Counted from the stretch's first letter, positions 44,234 to 57,027 are shown. The stretch is DNA of 64,000 nucleotides from Costus lasius (GCA_027563935.2 CM050449.1:9018001-9082000); one strand, 5' to 3'. Notes: generated from the sequence alone by a model not told the origin. Made by a program: numbers and translations.

Positions 44234-45987
44234 CACAAATCCCAAAGCACACCGAGATGGAGCGATGATGGGACCCCTCGTCATCAGCCGTGATGGACGA
44301 CTCGGGTGTGCGATCGTGTCACTGAGGCTGACACAAGTCCACAGGGCGAGGGTCGAGTCAAACCACGGAGTGTGGGTTCACACGTGGATGTGGGCTTCTG
44401 ACTCGACCCATGGACCCCGGACCCTCTCGCACGAGCTTGCGAGCGTGTGCATCGAAGAGGGTCAACTGTGGGGCGATTCTGAGGTCTAATTGACCCCGAA
44501 CCGGCACTGAACCATCCTTCCAGGCTGAACCGAACCGGTTCAGCCGGTTCAGACCGGTGTATAGTGCACGCGCGCGTGGAAGAGGGGAATTTCCCCTGTT
44601 TCTCTTCCAGCGCCGTGATCGACGCCGTCCGCCGTCGATTGCGCCACCTGGAAGCACGCCCGCCGGATTTGGAAGGTGGCCGGAGGTGCGGGCTGGCGTG
44701 GCGACGAGGACGACGGAGTTTGAAGGCTGGGACTCCTACGTGGATGAGCCTAGGGCGACGATTGGAGGTCGCCCCGGTGGAAGCGAGATCTCCGGCCAAT
44801 CACCGGCGGAGATCGCGGTTGCGTGGCGACGAGGATGGAAATCCCATCCTCGTCGAGGGGAGGTTGCGATCAAGCGAATTGGGAGCTTGAGCAAGGTCTG
44901 GCGACGACGAATCTTCGGCGAGATCTAGATCTGAAAATAGAGTCTGCTTCTTCTTCGTCGGCGACGAGGCTCCGGCCACGGACTCGTCGGCAAGGGCTCT
45001 CAGATCAACTCACCGGTGCCTTGAGGTAAGGAAGGGTTCATCTCTTCCGGCGCCGGCAGCCAGACGCGGGAGTGCGATCGGATTTTCCGATCGCCGGTTC
45101 GACGCAGCCACAGCTTCCATTGGGTTCGATTTCTCGTCGGCGGCGGCTTCTCCGGCGACAATACTCCGGCGGCGACTTCTCCGTTCACGGATGACCAGAT
45201 CCCGACCCGCCGGCGCAGCTCCGGTGGCCGGACGAGAGAGGGGATCATTCCCCTGTTTCGGCCGAGCGCCGACTCTGGTTCGGACGCGAGCGGGAAGAGG
45301 GAGAGAAGGTTTGTCGCGCGTGTTCGCGCGCGCGTCTCGCTTCGTCTCCGACCGGACGTTCCGACGCAGCTTCTCGGAGGATCTCGGTGGGCTCGGCTCG
45401 TGGAGTGGTGGCACGCTACAAGGGTAAACCCTCCCCAGATTTATCGTGTGTAGTGGTAGTAGGACGGTTTTCTCGTGTGTAGTGGATAGAGACTTTACCG
45501 CCGTCCGGACTTTGTGTGGCTTTTCGTCCGGATGGTTCTTTGCGTTATCTGCGCCCGCATATGTGTAGTGCGGGTTGTGCTTAATTGTAGGTACTGCTTG
45601 CTTGCCTGCAAAGTCCAGGACGTGTGTGCCGGCACCCTTGAAGGTGTTCGCCACCGTCCCCTTGTGATTGATTGAGGCCGCGCCGGTGCCTATCTCGGCT
45701 GTGTAGAGAAAGTAGCGCGGGTTGAGGGAATTTCTGTGAGTGCAAATTGTTTTGGAGAGTCTCCATCACTTTGACACAGTTGAGAGATTTGTATTCATGT
45801 CCGAGGGGCGGTATTCATACCGAACCCTTCGCGCACGTGGTGTGAGGATTTGTAAAGTGCTGGGCCAGCTTCCGCAACGCGATCCTAACCGATCGCGGGC
45901 CACTCTAGTGTAGGGCTGACATCTCCATGAGGGGATCTGCCGGTTGTGGTTAAATTTATTATTAAAAAAATAAATTTGCCCAGAACA
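44213..45987 (+). repeat. 3' LTR of the Galadriel-like element
   Basis: 1775 bp. Relative to the 5' LTR it has TCATCA inserted near 44281 and lacks 10 bp near 45232 between short GGACG repeats; these account exactly for the 4-bp length difference. It ends TTTGCCCAGAACA. Confidence 0.95.
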
Positions 45988-45992
45988 CTTGA

Positions 45993-46780
45993 TATGACTC
46001 GACTTGATAGCAAACGCAACATGTAATGAATTTTTTTAAAGTTAAGTATGTAAATGATTAAATCCATGTATATGATAAATAATTTCAATTTTATTATATT
46101 TTTAACAAAAAAAATTTGAATATACCGGATGGAAGAGAGGGGTCTATCTTAAAATAGGGCGTTGAATATATCGGATGGAAAACATCCAAATTCCTCAATA
46201 GTCTTAGTTTGACTATTTCAAGTGATGGAATAAACTCTAGTCTAAATCTAGCCCATGCTATAAATATTCTTGGTTGTAAGAACACTCAAGCAAGGAATAA
46301 AAAAAAATTCTATTTTCCAAAAAGCAACATCGAATTCTACTTAGATTTTTTTAATTTAGCCCTTGAGAGAGACAATCTAATGATACGCACCTAATTTCAA
46401 ATATCACGAGGGTAATTTCACAACAAAAAAGTCGCAAATTAGACGAGAAAGAAAAAAAAAATGGCCAAAACATTCCTTCAACTTCAACAAGAAGGAGAGA
46501 AAGAGTCAAAGAGTTGGAACTCGGAAGCCGGGCGAAGAAACCGTGGATACTTAGAAATAGTCAACGCACGCCCAGGAGGCAACCCGCTTGACTACCAAAG
46601 AGAGAGCAATCGTGGCTGCACACGTGGCAAGGCAATGGACGGGGACGTGGCATTAACATTTTCCTCCCCAGCGTAGATTAATAACTCTCCCACCGCATTA
46701 GTTTACCACAGGAACAATAATTAATGAGTCGACGTCGCCGCAATGAAGAGAGAACCGGTAAAAGAGAAAAAAAAAGTAAA
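45993..46780. other. Spacer between the gypsy element and the LBD gene
   Basis: AT-rich and without a recognised gene. The 71-codon ORF at 46461-46676 has no known motif. Confidence 0.5.
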
Positions 46781-47258
46781 ACCCTAAAATAGAGCTCTCT
46801 CGTCTTCTTCTAGCCTGTGTTGGGATCTGAAGCCCCCCCTCAGCTCACCTCACAAAGAGGCGCAAATCCCTGCTATCCAGCGGCTCCAGCGCCGGGCTGG
46901 CTTTTGGCCTTACAGCATCATCCTCGCTCACTCTCTTTCCTTTCCCCAACTTTTCTCTGTCTGCGCCCCCCGATCTCTTTATCCCTCGACTGATCATTAG
47001 AAGTAAGCAAAGGGCTAGACATGGCGCGCTCCAGATCTCGTGATGCGTGTGTCCCCTATTTTCCAGCAGATATATCAGCGGCCCGACTAGATCATTGATT
47101 TTGTTCTTTTGTTTTTCTTTTTGTTGATCTGATCAGAAACAGTAAGGTGCACAAAAACTACGAATGTTCTGAGATCTCAGATTTCTGTAGTGCAATTTGA
47201 TGAGACGATCGCTCAGTTTGGCCTAACTGTACGTGGTCTTGAAGCGGGTCGCTGCGGG
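46781..47258 (+). promoter_or_regulatory. Leader of the LBD gene, with a small upstream ORF
   Basis: A pyrimidine-rich leader precedes the gene. A GTAAGC donor-like site near 47003 and acceptor-like CAG sites near 47136 and 47180 suggest a 5'-UTR intron, as AS2 has in Arabidopsis (inference). A nine-codon upstream ORF occupies 47200-47226. Codons upstream of 47259 in the main frame contain no ATG. Confidence 0.4.
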
Positions 47259-48068
47259 ATGTCGTCCAACTCGCCGTGCGCGGCGTGTAAGCTGCTGCGG
47301 CGGAAATGCACGCCGGGGTGCGTGTTCGCGCCGTACTTCCCGCCGGACCAGCCGTGGAAGTTCGCGTGCGTGCACCGGGTGTTCGGCGCGAGCAACGTGG
47401 CGAAGCTGCTGAGCGACCTCACCCCGGCGCAGCGCGAGGACGCGGCCAACTCGCTGGCCTACGAGGCGCAGATGCGGGTCCACGACCCCGTGTATGGCTG
47501 CGTCGGATACATCTCCATGCTGCAGCAGCGGCTTCGCGAGGTCCAGAACGACCTGCACGCCGCGAAGAAGGAGCTGGCCGCCTACATCGGCCCCGCCGCG
47601 ATGGGACCCTTCCTCCCCCCGGTCGGCCACCACCCCCACCACGGCCACCACGGTGCTCTCCCCGCTGTCTCGCCCTACGGCGTCACGGCGGCCGCGTTCG
47701 CCCTCCCCGCGCCGCAGCACGCGCCGGTCCGGATGCTTGATCCGCCGCCGCTGCAGGTGGCGGAGCCGGCGCAGCACATGGCCATGGCAGTGGTGGCCTC
47801 GAGGGACCAGGACGTGATGCGGGGCTACCATCACCACCGCCAGCAGGATCTAGCCCGGCTTAGCGCGGACGGGTTCCCCGACCACATAGGCGATGACACC
47901 ATGGTTGCGGTAGCGGGTGTGCCTTCTTCCGGCCTGTCGCTGATGCCGTCAGCGGCACATTCATTCGAGACGCCGTCATTTGCTGCGACGCCGCAGCACT
48001 ACCTCGAGCAGCAGCCGCACCACCACCGCGCCGGAAGCGACGAGGGAAGAAGCGGCATCCGCCCATGA
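47259..48068 (+). CDS. LOB-domain transcription factor, class I (AS2/LBD36-like)
   Basis: A single coding exon of 269 residues, GC-rich. The LOB domain fills residues 6-106. The zinc-finger-like C motif has Cys 7, 10, 17 and 21 (CX2CX6CX3C), within PCAACKLLRRKCTPGC. The GAS block follows with FAPYFPPDQPWKF, VHRVFGASNVAKLL and DPVYGCVGYI. A zipper-like segment at 82-99 (L88, L92, L99) marks class I, and KKELAAYIGP after it is seen in the AS2/LBD36 group. The variable C-terminus is His/Pro-rich. LBD proteins bind GCGGCG-type sites and control organ boundaries and leaf polarity. Start: the first in-frame ATG, seven residues before the first Cys. Subgroup placement is tentative. Confidence 0.92.
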   Translation: MSSNSPCAACKLLRRKCTPGCVFAPYFPPDQPWKFACVHRVFGASNVAKLLSDLTPAQREDAANSLAYEAQMRVHDPVYGCVGYISMLQQRLREVQNDLHAAKKELAAYIGPAAMGPFLPPVGHHPHHGHHGALPAVSPYGVTAAAFALPAPQHAPVRMLDPPPLQVAEPAQHMAMAVVASRDQDVMRGYHHHRQQDLARLSADGFPDHIGDDTMVAVAGVPSSGLSLMPSAAHSFETPSFAATPQHYLEQQPHHHRAGSDEGRSGIRP

Positions 48069-51000
48069 TCTTGAAGAAAAAAATAAAATAAATCAGAAAA
48101 ATAACAAAGAGTTCAAAATCTCTCTGTCCTTCTCTCTAGGTACGCAGAATACTCTCATCTCAAAGTTGTACTGTTAAATTTCAACTTTTCTTTTCTTTTT
48201 TGTTTCAATTATCCCAACATGTAATTCGTAGAACATATAGGCATTCATAATAACTCCATAGCAGTGCAGAAACAGAAGCATAGCTACATATAGCCATTAA
48301 TGCTTCGCTTGGCTGTGCATCAGATGACAATGTTTAAATTTCTCTCAGGTAGTCGATTTGTCGGGAATAACCAAAGAATACAAGAGGCATCAAATCATGG
48401 CGAGAACAGGCAAAAGGAATGACGCAGGATTTTGGTGCAGAAGTAGCAGGCATAAGCAGAAGTGCTAGAATTCAGATAAAGAAAAAAACAGAAACCAACT
48501 CTACTATTTGACCGTGAGATCATCCCATCTTTTGCTGATAGCTTTTAGAACCTTTCTGCCCTCATCCAGCCTTTCTCCTTCGTTGGAATATTCAGTGCGT
48601 TTCGGAAACCAGGCAAGATCGATCGGTTCAACATATTATATTAAGATGAGGCTGATCAGTGCTATACAATGCAAAGTTGAAACAACAGAAAAGATCGATT
48701 CAATCGGTCAAACTGATGAGAACTGAAACTGGCAGGTCCCTTCCATCATTCTGATCTCTCTTTCTTTCTCAACACTTTGGCACTGATTTTTTCGATTTCC
48801 CAGTTATTTTTCATCCATGTCCAGCCTGCCTGCTGACTATGTAACTAGTGTCTGTGTTGTACAATTATTGCTCCTGTTTATATTTCTTGTCTCCAGAGCA
48901 CATATCATTCGATTTATTCTTTCTTTGGGATTCAGGATAATGTTAATAAACATGCACTTCCAGATTATCTTTTGTGTGCAAATTAGATGCAGTTCTTGTA
49001 TCATTTTTTTAATTTGAAAACTTAGTTTTCTCATTTCGTTGATCATGAGATTAATTATGTAGATTGTAGTTTGTAGATCATGCTTAAGACTTAGAACGCG
49101 TTCTAGCCTTAAAACTTATTATTGAATCAACACTTTATTGGTTATTGCATTGTTTTCTATACTTAATTGCTGAGACTTTTTAGAAAGTCTAAGCACAGAT
49201 ATTTATTGTGGAGGCTTTGGAATTGATAGACTTTACATTTAAGATTGCTGAAAGCAAGAAAAGGAATTAATTGCCAGTGCAATTATTCTATAGTTTCTTC
49301 TCGATCCCTGCATGGATTTCCACACCTAAAGTATAGTAGGTCAAAACTGGAGCTGTACTCTCATCACTCGCTGCAAAGAAAGTCTGAAAATATGTATGTG
49401 CCACAAATAATAATGGCAGGCGGCAGTCATCTGAGCACTCTCTCGTGTACCTGACAACTCTGGCGATATATTATGCATTGCCTAGCTAGGGTTTTTGCTT
49501 AAGAGATTATTTCATGATTATCTCCTAACGTTGATGCAGATGGTTTTCCTGATGGAGACCATAAAAGTAATGCTGAAAGTTAGCGTTTCTGATCTCCAAA
49601 AGGAACTGCAGTGCTGAGAGTTGAAGTTCATGCGCTGTTCTTAGCAGTTTGAGCTCAAAAGGAAACTTCAGAGTCCATGTATCTATGTATTTAGAGACTT
49701 TGAATGTATTCAATTTGTTGTTTAAGTAGTTGACCAAAGTGTACTTGAGCTCATGTGGACTGCTGAATTTTGTAATCCATGGAAGGGAAATCGAGGTTTC
49801 AGTGCACGTGTAGTAGTGGGCAGGAAGAATGCTTGGGGAGGTTGGAAAGTGTGCTAGTAAGTGACAATTATGAACCCTAAGACTTTGCATTTGGACAATT
49901 AATCTAGATTTCCGCCATTTCAGGCTCCTGGAGAATGATCTGACCTGCAAATGAAACCCTGTCAGAAATCCCGACTTTAGGTTCTAATCAATTGATAGAT
50001 TTCTACATGCATTGATTAATCAAGAAAGAAGCTTTCTTGTCAGAAAAATATGCATCATTTGTTTTTCTTATGCTCAGAATCATTCAGCAGGGGTAGAGGA
50101 CGATGCATACGTATTGACCGTGAGCTTGATCCAAAGATGGATATGCGTTTTCATAACTGGTCAACCTATCTTGATCCCGATCAAACTGGAAGATAAAGTC
50201 CACTCCTTCAGCTTACAGGCTTTTGATTAGCTATCGTTGACCAAGCTTCTAGCTTAAAAGCACGGAGCAGCAGTGGACTGGCATTGTTATAGTTGGGGGC
50301 ATCGTTAGGGTTAACTTCCAATAAATATAAAAGCAAATCTTGTTTTTGCAAACTTTGTAGATAATTCTCTTATTTGAAAATCTCTATATACCAATCTATA
50401 ATTAGTCCAGGCTTTGAGGTGATAAAAATAATATACATTAATAAATATGCAATAAAAATATGCACATTTTTTTATTTGAAAAAGAAAATGAAGGTTCTAA
50501 TTCCCAGTAATAATTTAATACATTCTACCCGCTCTTAAATATTATAAAACTAAAATGGGCTTAAATATAATTTATTATACAATATGGACAAATTTAAAAT
50601 TCAGAAATATGTAGAAAATTCTATAAAAATATAACTATTAAAATATCTAAGAATATATTGTTCATTAATGTGAATGATTAAAACTTTGTATGGCTATTTT
50701 GTTTTCTTTTTCTACCGAGGGGCCAAATTCAAGAATAAGGAATTTGGAGAAATATAAAAGGTATATATTAAATTCCAAATTTTTATTTACAAAACTAAGG
50801 AACCTCCGAACCTATAAATGTCAAATTGGAATTGCTTTGGATTTTTTTAGATAATTGTTTCGCTTGAAAGGAAAAGGAAAAGAAATATTTTGCACGTTAA
50901 AATTTTTTTAACCGTAGTGGTAATTAGTACGAAATTTAAAATAAAAAAGTCTTTTAAACTATAGGGTATTTTTGTAATTCTACATTAAGTCTATTCAATG

Positions 51001-51850
51001 ACTTGCATAAAACCTTTAAATAATCAAAACTTTATTATATATGAAAGTAATAGAATAATTAAATTATATGTCCATTTGTATGAAGCAACAAGCATGAGAT
51101 CTAGAACTATACACTATAAAACCAATTTGTAATTATCTGGCCTACGAGGGTTGTTTTGTAAATATAAAGCTTAAAACAATTATTTAGGAAAAATATATTT
51201 TGTAAAGTATTGGATAATTTATAGGGGTGTATTTTGAAAACTAAAAAGATCAAAATAATTTACAGGGGGTGGTAAAAACATTTTACCTTCGGCTTCATCT
51301 AAAAAATAATGTCTTATTTTTATAAAGATAATTAATAGGTAGATAAAATAGAAATAATATTTATATTTAAGGCTTTATGATATGTATGCCAAACAAATCA
51401 AAATGAAAAAAACAAAAACAATTTATTTTAAAAGGAAATATGTGCAACTTTGCATTTAACATTTTAGTTTGACTGAATATTCCTTTTAAATTTGATTTTG
51501 CTGCGAAAAATGACGCTTAGTAGGATAAGAAAATAGCTGGAATTAGTGATACCCGAATCCGACAGCATATCGGACGCGACTCGGTCCTGGACGAAATAAA
51601 AAGTGAATTGATCAATTGGAGAAAAGGAAGCGAGCGAAAGAAAGTGTGAAAAAGAAGGAAGAACGAACACGGCGGGTAAACGTTTTGACGTTGGTAAAAA
51701 AGCTCTCCGGTTCCTGTACGCTGTAGTCGCTGCTCTCCTCAAAGCCGCGTGGGGACGACACCAAACAAATTCTGCTCGTGCCTTCCTCGCCCCCATCAGC
51801 CTCCTCCTCCCCTCTTCCAATCCAATTCTAGGGTTTCCTCCCGCTCCTCC
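48069..51850. other. Intergenic, 3.8 kb
   Basis: The 3' UTR of the LBD gene comes first. A 141-codon ORF on the minus strand (49525-49950) has no recognisable motif, and 50290-51460 is very AT-rich. I see no supportable gene or repeat family. The last 300 bp, with TTCTAGGGTTTCCTCC near 51825, form the leader of the next gene. Confidence 0.5.
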
Positions 51851-51892
51851 ATGGCCGAGCCCTGCTTCGATTCAAGTGCAGGGCTCGCCTGA
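51851..51892 (+). promoter_or_regulatory. Upstream ORF of 13 codons
   Basis: ATG at 51851 in a good context (CTCCATGGC), TGA at 51890-51892, 61 bp above the main start at 51954. It could reduce translation of the kinase; no conservation data. Confidence 0.5.
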
Positions 51893-51953
51893 GGGCTTCA
51901 CTTTCAGCTCTTCCTTCGTCTCCAGCATACCATGCTCCACACTTGCCCTCGGG

Positions 51954-52513
51954 ATGCCTTGGTGGAACCGGAAGAGCGCCGTCTCGCCCTCCTCTTCCTC
52001 CTCCTCGCCTTCCTCAGCCGCCTCCTCCCCCGGAGGTTCCGATATCTTCGGCCGTAGACGCCCGAGGGACCTTCACTTCCCTTGGAGACTCCGACCCTCT
52101 ACCCAGCCCCGCCTTGGCCGGGGGGGCGAGCCTCGCCACCTCTCCGACAACGTGGACGGCGCTTTGTTCTTCGACTCCGCTGCCGCAGCAGCAGCTTGCT
52201 CCGCCGGATCGACGCCGGTGTCGCGGTCCCCCAGCAATCTCGACTGCCACCCTGGCCGGTCGTCTTCGTCTCTGGGACTGCTGCCTCAGCCGCTCCCTTT
52301 GCCTGATTTACTGGCTGCAGCTGCGTCCCCGCAGTCCGCTTCGGCGTCGGGTTTAAGTTTACCTTCGCCAATCTCTGTATGCTGCCCTCTTCCGTCACCA
52401 AGAGATCATTCAAGCAAATCGGAAGGTGATGATGCGAATCCTTCAGCAGCAGAGGCATCTTCTGTCATGGAGCCAGTCAGTGAGAGGGCATCTTCGGCTG
52501 GTGCAGCAGGAAG
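51954..52513 (+). CDS. Probable MAPKKK5-like protein kinase, first coding exon only
   Basis: The frame starts [20 protein letters not shown] and runs 186 codons plus two bases to a donor (GGAAG|GTTAGA). The sequence is Ser/Pro/Ala-rich with WRLRPSTQPRLGRGGEPRHL, then LSDNVDGALFFDSAAAA, TPVSRSPSN and LLPQPLPLPDLL. These recall the N-terminal regulatory part of Arabidopsis MAPKKK5, where basic residues, LRHLTDDD, RSPSA and PLPLPLPE occur in the same order. No kinase motif (GxGxFG, HRD, DFG) is present because this is only exon 1. No further exon was found before the window ends, so the first intron would exceed 11 kb. Identification is a moderate-confidence inference; the start ATG and exon character are firmer. 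Confidence 0.55.
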
Positions 52514-54210
52514 GTTAGAGACTTCACTAATTCTTTTTACAAGGAATTTGAGTCCAAATATTGGTAACTCGGTATGGAATTTAAGATTTGTGTTTATCTG
52601 AGTAAAGGAAATTGATTTATTCTTTAGTTTCGTGAATCAAATGCTACAAAGAGAATACATGTTTTAAATGTTTGAATAGGTTGGATATTACCTCAGTTGC
52701 AGCATGAGCTGTTCTTTTTTTTTTTCCCGCTCTTGCTAGCTTTGCGGAGAGTAAGCCTCTATAGGTTAATGTATATCCTTGCAATCCAACAACATCAAAA
52801 GCATATAATTTGACAAGTTAAGTAGATTAATCATCTCAAACAAAGCTTTTTAGGCTTTCGAGTATCATGTTGTTGCTAATACTTAGGCCTTGCATCGCCT
52901 TATCCATATTAACAGTTATCAAGTAACTTGATTGTGTTTGGTTCTTGGAATTTCCTTAAGTCTGTCAACTCTGTCGTCTTCCATCTCTCCTGAACTAAAT
53001 TATACCAGCTATATGCATACTGGCAGCAGTTCATGTACCCTTGAATGTTGGCTTTTGGTTGTTCTGGTATTGACTGAAATATAAAAACATAATGGATATA
53101 AATGAGTATGATATTTTTATCAATGGCGTCAAAAAAATCTTTTTATTTTCTTCTAGGCAGAAATATTAGAAATAAGGGTTTCTGGAAATGAATTTAATGA
53201 GAAGATAGCCTGACTCTGTGAAAAACAGAAGCTTTGCTAATTGTATATTTCTGTTAATTAGAAATGATATCTTCAACTGTTCTTTGACTATTGTAGCTCC
53301 CAGCTTCATGCTGCTGTTGTTTTCGATTTTCACATTATTTTTGGAGATGATACAAGTCTCTTAATTATCGTGATGCTTTGCCTTAAAATTTTGATTTCTT
53401 GAGTCTATATGGCGTGTGTATTTAAGTGTGCTTCTTATCAATTAAGATCAAATCTATTTATGCTTGTAAGCTAGCTAATTGTTTTTAACGTCGCAGTCTC
53501 TTTGTAAAGTTTTGGTTCTCTTAGGGATCTTGCAATTGCAGAGAACTAGTTGAACAGATGTTGGCCACTATTTACTTTTGGTAAAATTTAAGCTCAATGC
53601 TACCAACACTTCACTATTTTGCATGTTTTAGCAATTTAATTCAAGATTCCTTGATTCTTGAAAGCTCCTAAATTAACCTACATAAAGATGGAGATAACTT
53701 GGAGGTGTTTATGTTACACGTGGTCTTCATGCCTGTATTAACCTATGCTTTTTTCATGAGTGGAAAAGCAAGTGGCTACTAGTTCAGGAATGGTTATGCA
53801 AAGAGTAGATCCATTTCCGACATCTTTGCTTAGAATATTGGGAGACTAGAAACCTGAGTTCTAATCCCCAAGTGAACAGCTCCAATATTAAGTGTTTGTG
53901 CTATCATAGTTGAGATTGCATTACATCGTAATGTCATGACTGAGCTGTAACCATAGACCAACGTAGCATTGATAACCTCAACATTGCTCAAAATGAATTT
54001 GGTGTTGGCATGCTTTTTAAATCATCTAAGAAAGATAAGTATGAGGCTTGAATATATTGTAGGGCTCGATATAGTGTGTTGCCTTGTTAGCTCCTACACT
54101 AGATACCTAAAAGTGCACTAGTATTTCATTGCTTTTTATGAAGATGTGATATGTAAATAATTATTGATTGAGAAAGCTGTATTAATGTGATTTGTGCCTT
54201 TGTTCTTGGT
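52514..54210. other. Intron sequence, no element recognised
   Basis: AT-rich, without coding signs. Confidence 0.45.
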
Positions 54211-56232
54211 AGGATAAAGTTTGCACTTGAATCACACCCTCATTTTGACAAAGTTGCTTTGGTTGATTGGATTTCCTTGTTCACAAAGAAATACGCCTTG
54301 TACCCATCTAAATGGAGCACTATAATATGATATTGGTTGACATTTTATCCATGGATGTTACACTTATCATCCTTGGTTGACCTTGGCTGTATGACCTCTC
54401 TATGGTCAATCATGAACATGAGAATACTTATTGTCTGCAAACATAATGATAAACTGTTTGACTCAACCTTGCTTAAATACATGGAATATTGACTTGGTAT
54501 AGTTTATTGGTTTAAGTGATACCATGTGTTGTTATGTGCTAGACATTATTGGTTTGAGTAAATACTAATACATCGATTTGAACCATTATTTTAAACCTTG
54601 ATTAGAAGAAAATCACACCCATGTAAGCAAATTTTTTTTTAATCTTTTTACCACAATCACAAGTTGAGAATGTCCTGGAATCATATTGGTCTTAGTGCAC
54701 AAAGTCTTAGTTGGAACCCTAATGTTCCTATTAAGTCTACTAAATCACCTTCTAAGATTGCTTTCACATAACTTATAGAATTTAGTCCTTAATGGGTTAC
54801 CTAATAACCTGCCACATCGGAGGAATATTCTATATGCTATTCTTTTTTCGGGTTCATACTTCATAATATCCAACCTCGAACAATGAACCAAACTAAGTAG
54901 GTAAGTTGTGTGATGGTTTTAAAAAAGATATAGTTGGGAAAACTTCATCCATTATGTGGTTGTTGCTTTATTAATTCCTAAGAATATGCATTAATAGTCA
55001 CACCAACAATAAAACTACTATCAAGTATAAAGTTTATACATCTAAACTTGATGATATGCTTGACATGATAACTAATTCACATTAGTTTTCTAAGATTAAC
55101 TTGCAAAGTGGATATAGGCTCTGTAATGAATGGAAGATAATCTTTAATATTTGATTGCCTATATGAGTGGTAAAACTTACTCATGCCTTTTTGGTTGTCA
55201 AATGCATATAATACTTATATGAGAACAATGAACTAAGTCTTTGACCTTTAATTGACAAGTTTTTAAGAGTCTACAACCAAAAATGGAATGTCCATTAAAT
55301 ACACTTACAACTAGTCCTTTAGGTCCTTGGAGCTGAAACATTATATGTAAATACGAGGAAGTTCTCTTTCATACAAACTTAGGTCTTTTTCCTAACAAAA
55401 TTAAATTAATTTAAGAATTTCCTAAACCAAACCTTGATAATCATGCTAAGAGTTTTCATGGTTCGACTACCTTTTGTAGGTGGTTCATTGAAAATTTAGT
55501 ACCGTCATTCTCCCTTTATTAACTGTTTTAAAACGAAAGAATTTTATTGGAAATTGCCATCTAGAGCTTTTTAGAAAATCAAGTAAGAGATGACTTAGGC
55601 TTTTGTCCTTATGCATTCTGATCTCTCTAAGACTTTTGAGGTGTCATGTGATGGTATTTTGAGTGAAGAAGGTTACTCAGTACCTTTTTTTTAAGCAAAG
55701 AACTTAATAAAACCATATATACTTCACTTATGACAGAGATCTTTGCATATTGTTTAATTTAAATTATTTGTTTCCTAATGAATTTGTTCTGAGCTCGTGT
55801 CATAAAACACTAAGTTATATTCGATCTTAGAAAAAATTAACTTCAAACATGTTAGTGGGTATAGGTATATATATATATATATCTATATATATTAAGAATA
55901 CATTTTGTCTCGAATCATTTCCTTAGCAGCGACAATGAACTTATTGATGTATTGAGTAAAGTTTCTAACATCTTGCATATAACGTCCATTTAGTTTCTAG
56001 GATTTATTGCTTAAAAAATGAGTACAACACTAGACATGATTTTACATATATCTTTACAGTTTTGCAGGATGGGTTTCAGTGTGATTTATTTGGCTTTTAA
56101 TTCATGAAGAACATAAAATTGTCTTTTTAAAGGCTCCAAATTTTGCATTCCTCAAACTTCAAGTTCTTAATTTGAGAATTACTTGTTGAAAGTCTAGCAG
56201 ACTACTTTGATGCAATTAAGACCATTGTCTTA
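54211..56232 (+). mobile_element. Highly decayed Ty3/gypsy pol relic
   Basis: No long ORF remains, but translated fragments line up in order with gypsy Pol. Protease end and linker: LESHPHFDK, then ILG*PWLYD and ENTY (54226-54440). RT: CINSHTNNKTTIKYK, SKLDDMLD, KINLQSGYR and LIDKFLRVY (about 54985-55275), then LYVNTRKFSF (55345) and SFHGSTTFCRWFI (55452). RNase H: SKTFEVSCDG (55627), LSEEGYSV, TYDRDL and FPNEFVL (to 55795), then KKLTSN. Integrase N-terminal part: LFKGSKFCIPQTS (56124). Stops and frame changes are frequent. The order PR-RT-RNH-INT on the plus strand identifies a gypsy element, probably not the same lineage as the intact one. Confidence 0.8.
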
Positions 56233-57027
56233 GTTATTGATTGGTTTTTGGCCATCCACTGATGTCTCTACAAGAGCACGAATAATCAAAGTAATAAAAT
56301 ATATATCAATCCTATAGAGATCTAGATGTTAAATTCCAACAAATTCAAATTTATTAGGTAGGCAAAACAAAATGAGTGAATCAAACTAATCCTAAGAAAA
56401 GAAAATTTAAAACAACTGTAGAAATTCAAATGAGATTCAAATTAGTGAAGAGTTCGGAACTAGGGTTTACCATATTGAATTCAAATGCCAAAATAAGAAA
56501 ATTCCTCTATTAAGTTATTCAAGCAAGTTTAAGAGGTTTGTCCTAAATTACAGGTCGTCTCAGTAGCCTACTCTGATGTTTGATTAGGTTAGCTTAAACA
56601 AATTTATTAAGTTCTACAACAAACTTTATACCTTCAAGAAATTTTAGTCATTCTCATAGGCTAAATTTACTAGTTTAATTATAGGTTTTGCAATATTGTG
56701 AAAATCACCTCTCAGTGCATCTTACCATTTGGCTAGAACAAAAATATGTAATTTAATTCATCCATAATTAAATTAACTTAAGTTGAATTACAAAATAGAA
56801 GAAACTATGCAAGGTTATAGCATAAAAAATTAAATGGGCTACTCCCCATGTTTTGAAAAAAACTTCAAGCTACATAACTCATCTTTGTTGAGCACAAACT
56901 CTTCATGAATTGAAAACAACAATAAAGGTAAGTAATTTGACAACTCCATCTTGAAGAATCATTGTAAAAATCAATTTAATGCGTTCTGTCCAAGTTGTTG
57001 TTCACTGCTGGTCGAAATTTTCATAGC
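56233..57027. other. AT-rich sequence after the relic
   Basis: May contain more decayed element sequence, but nothing could be aligned by eye. Confidence 0.35.

Larger units (their letters stand above)
37669..45987 (+). mobile_element. Complete Ty3/gypsy chromovirus (Galadriel-like), 8.3 kb
   Basis: Two LTRs (37669-39447 and 44213-45987), a PBS, one intact Gag-Pol frame and a PPT, with CTTGA duplicated at 37664-37668 and 45988-45992. By eye the LTRs differ at about two dozen sites in 1.77 kb, plus a 6-bp and a 10-bp indel, so the insertion is young on a plant scale. The RT wording (KLDLRSGYWQVRIA and FVVVYLDDIVVYS) and a C-terminal chromodomain point to the Galadriel lineage, known from Musa and tomato; lineage placement is from memory. 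Confidence 0.95.

Noticed and set aside
47213..47837. 204-codon minus-strand ORF over the LBD gene
   Set aside because: Antisense shadow in a very GC-rich exon; Arg/Val/His-rich without domain.
49525..49950. 141-codon minus-strand ORF
   Set aside because: No recognisable motif, no codon bias, no flanking gene signals. Kept only as a note in the spacer entry.
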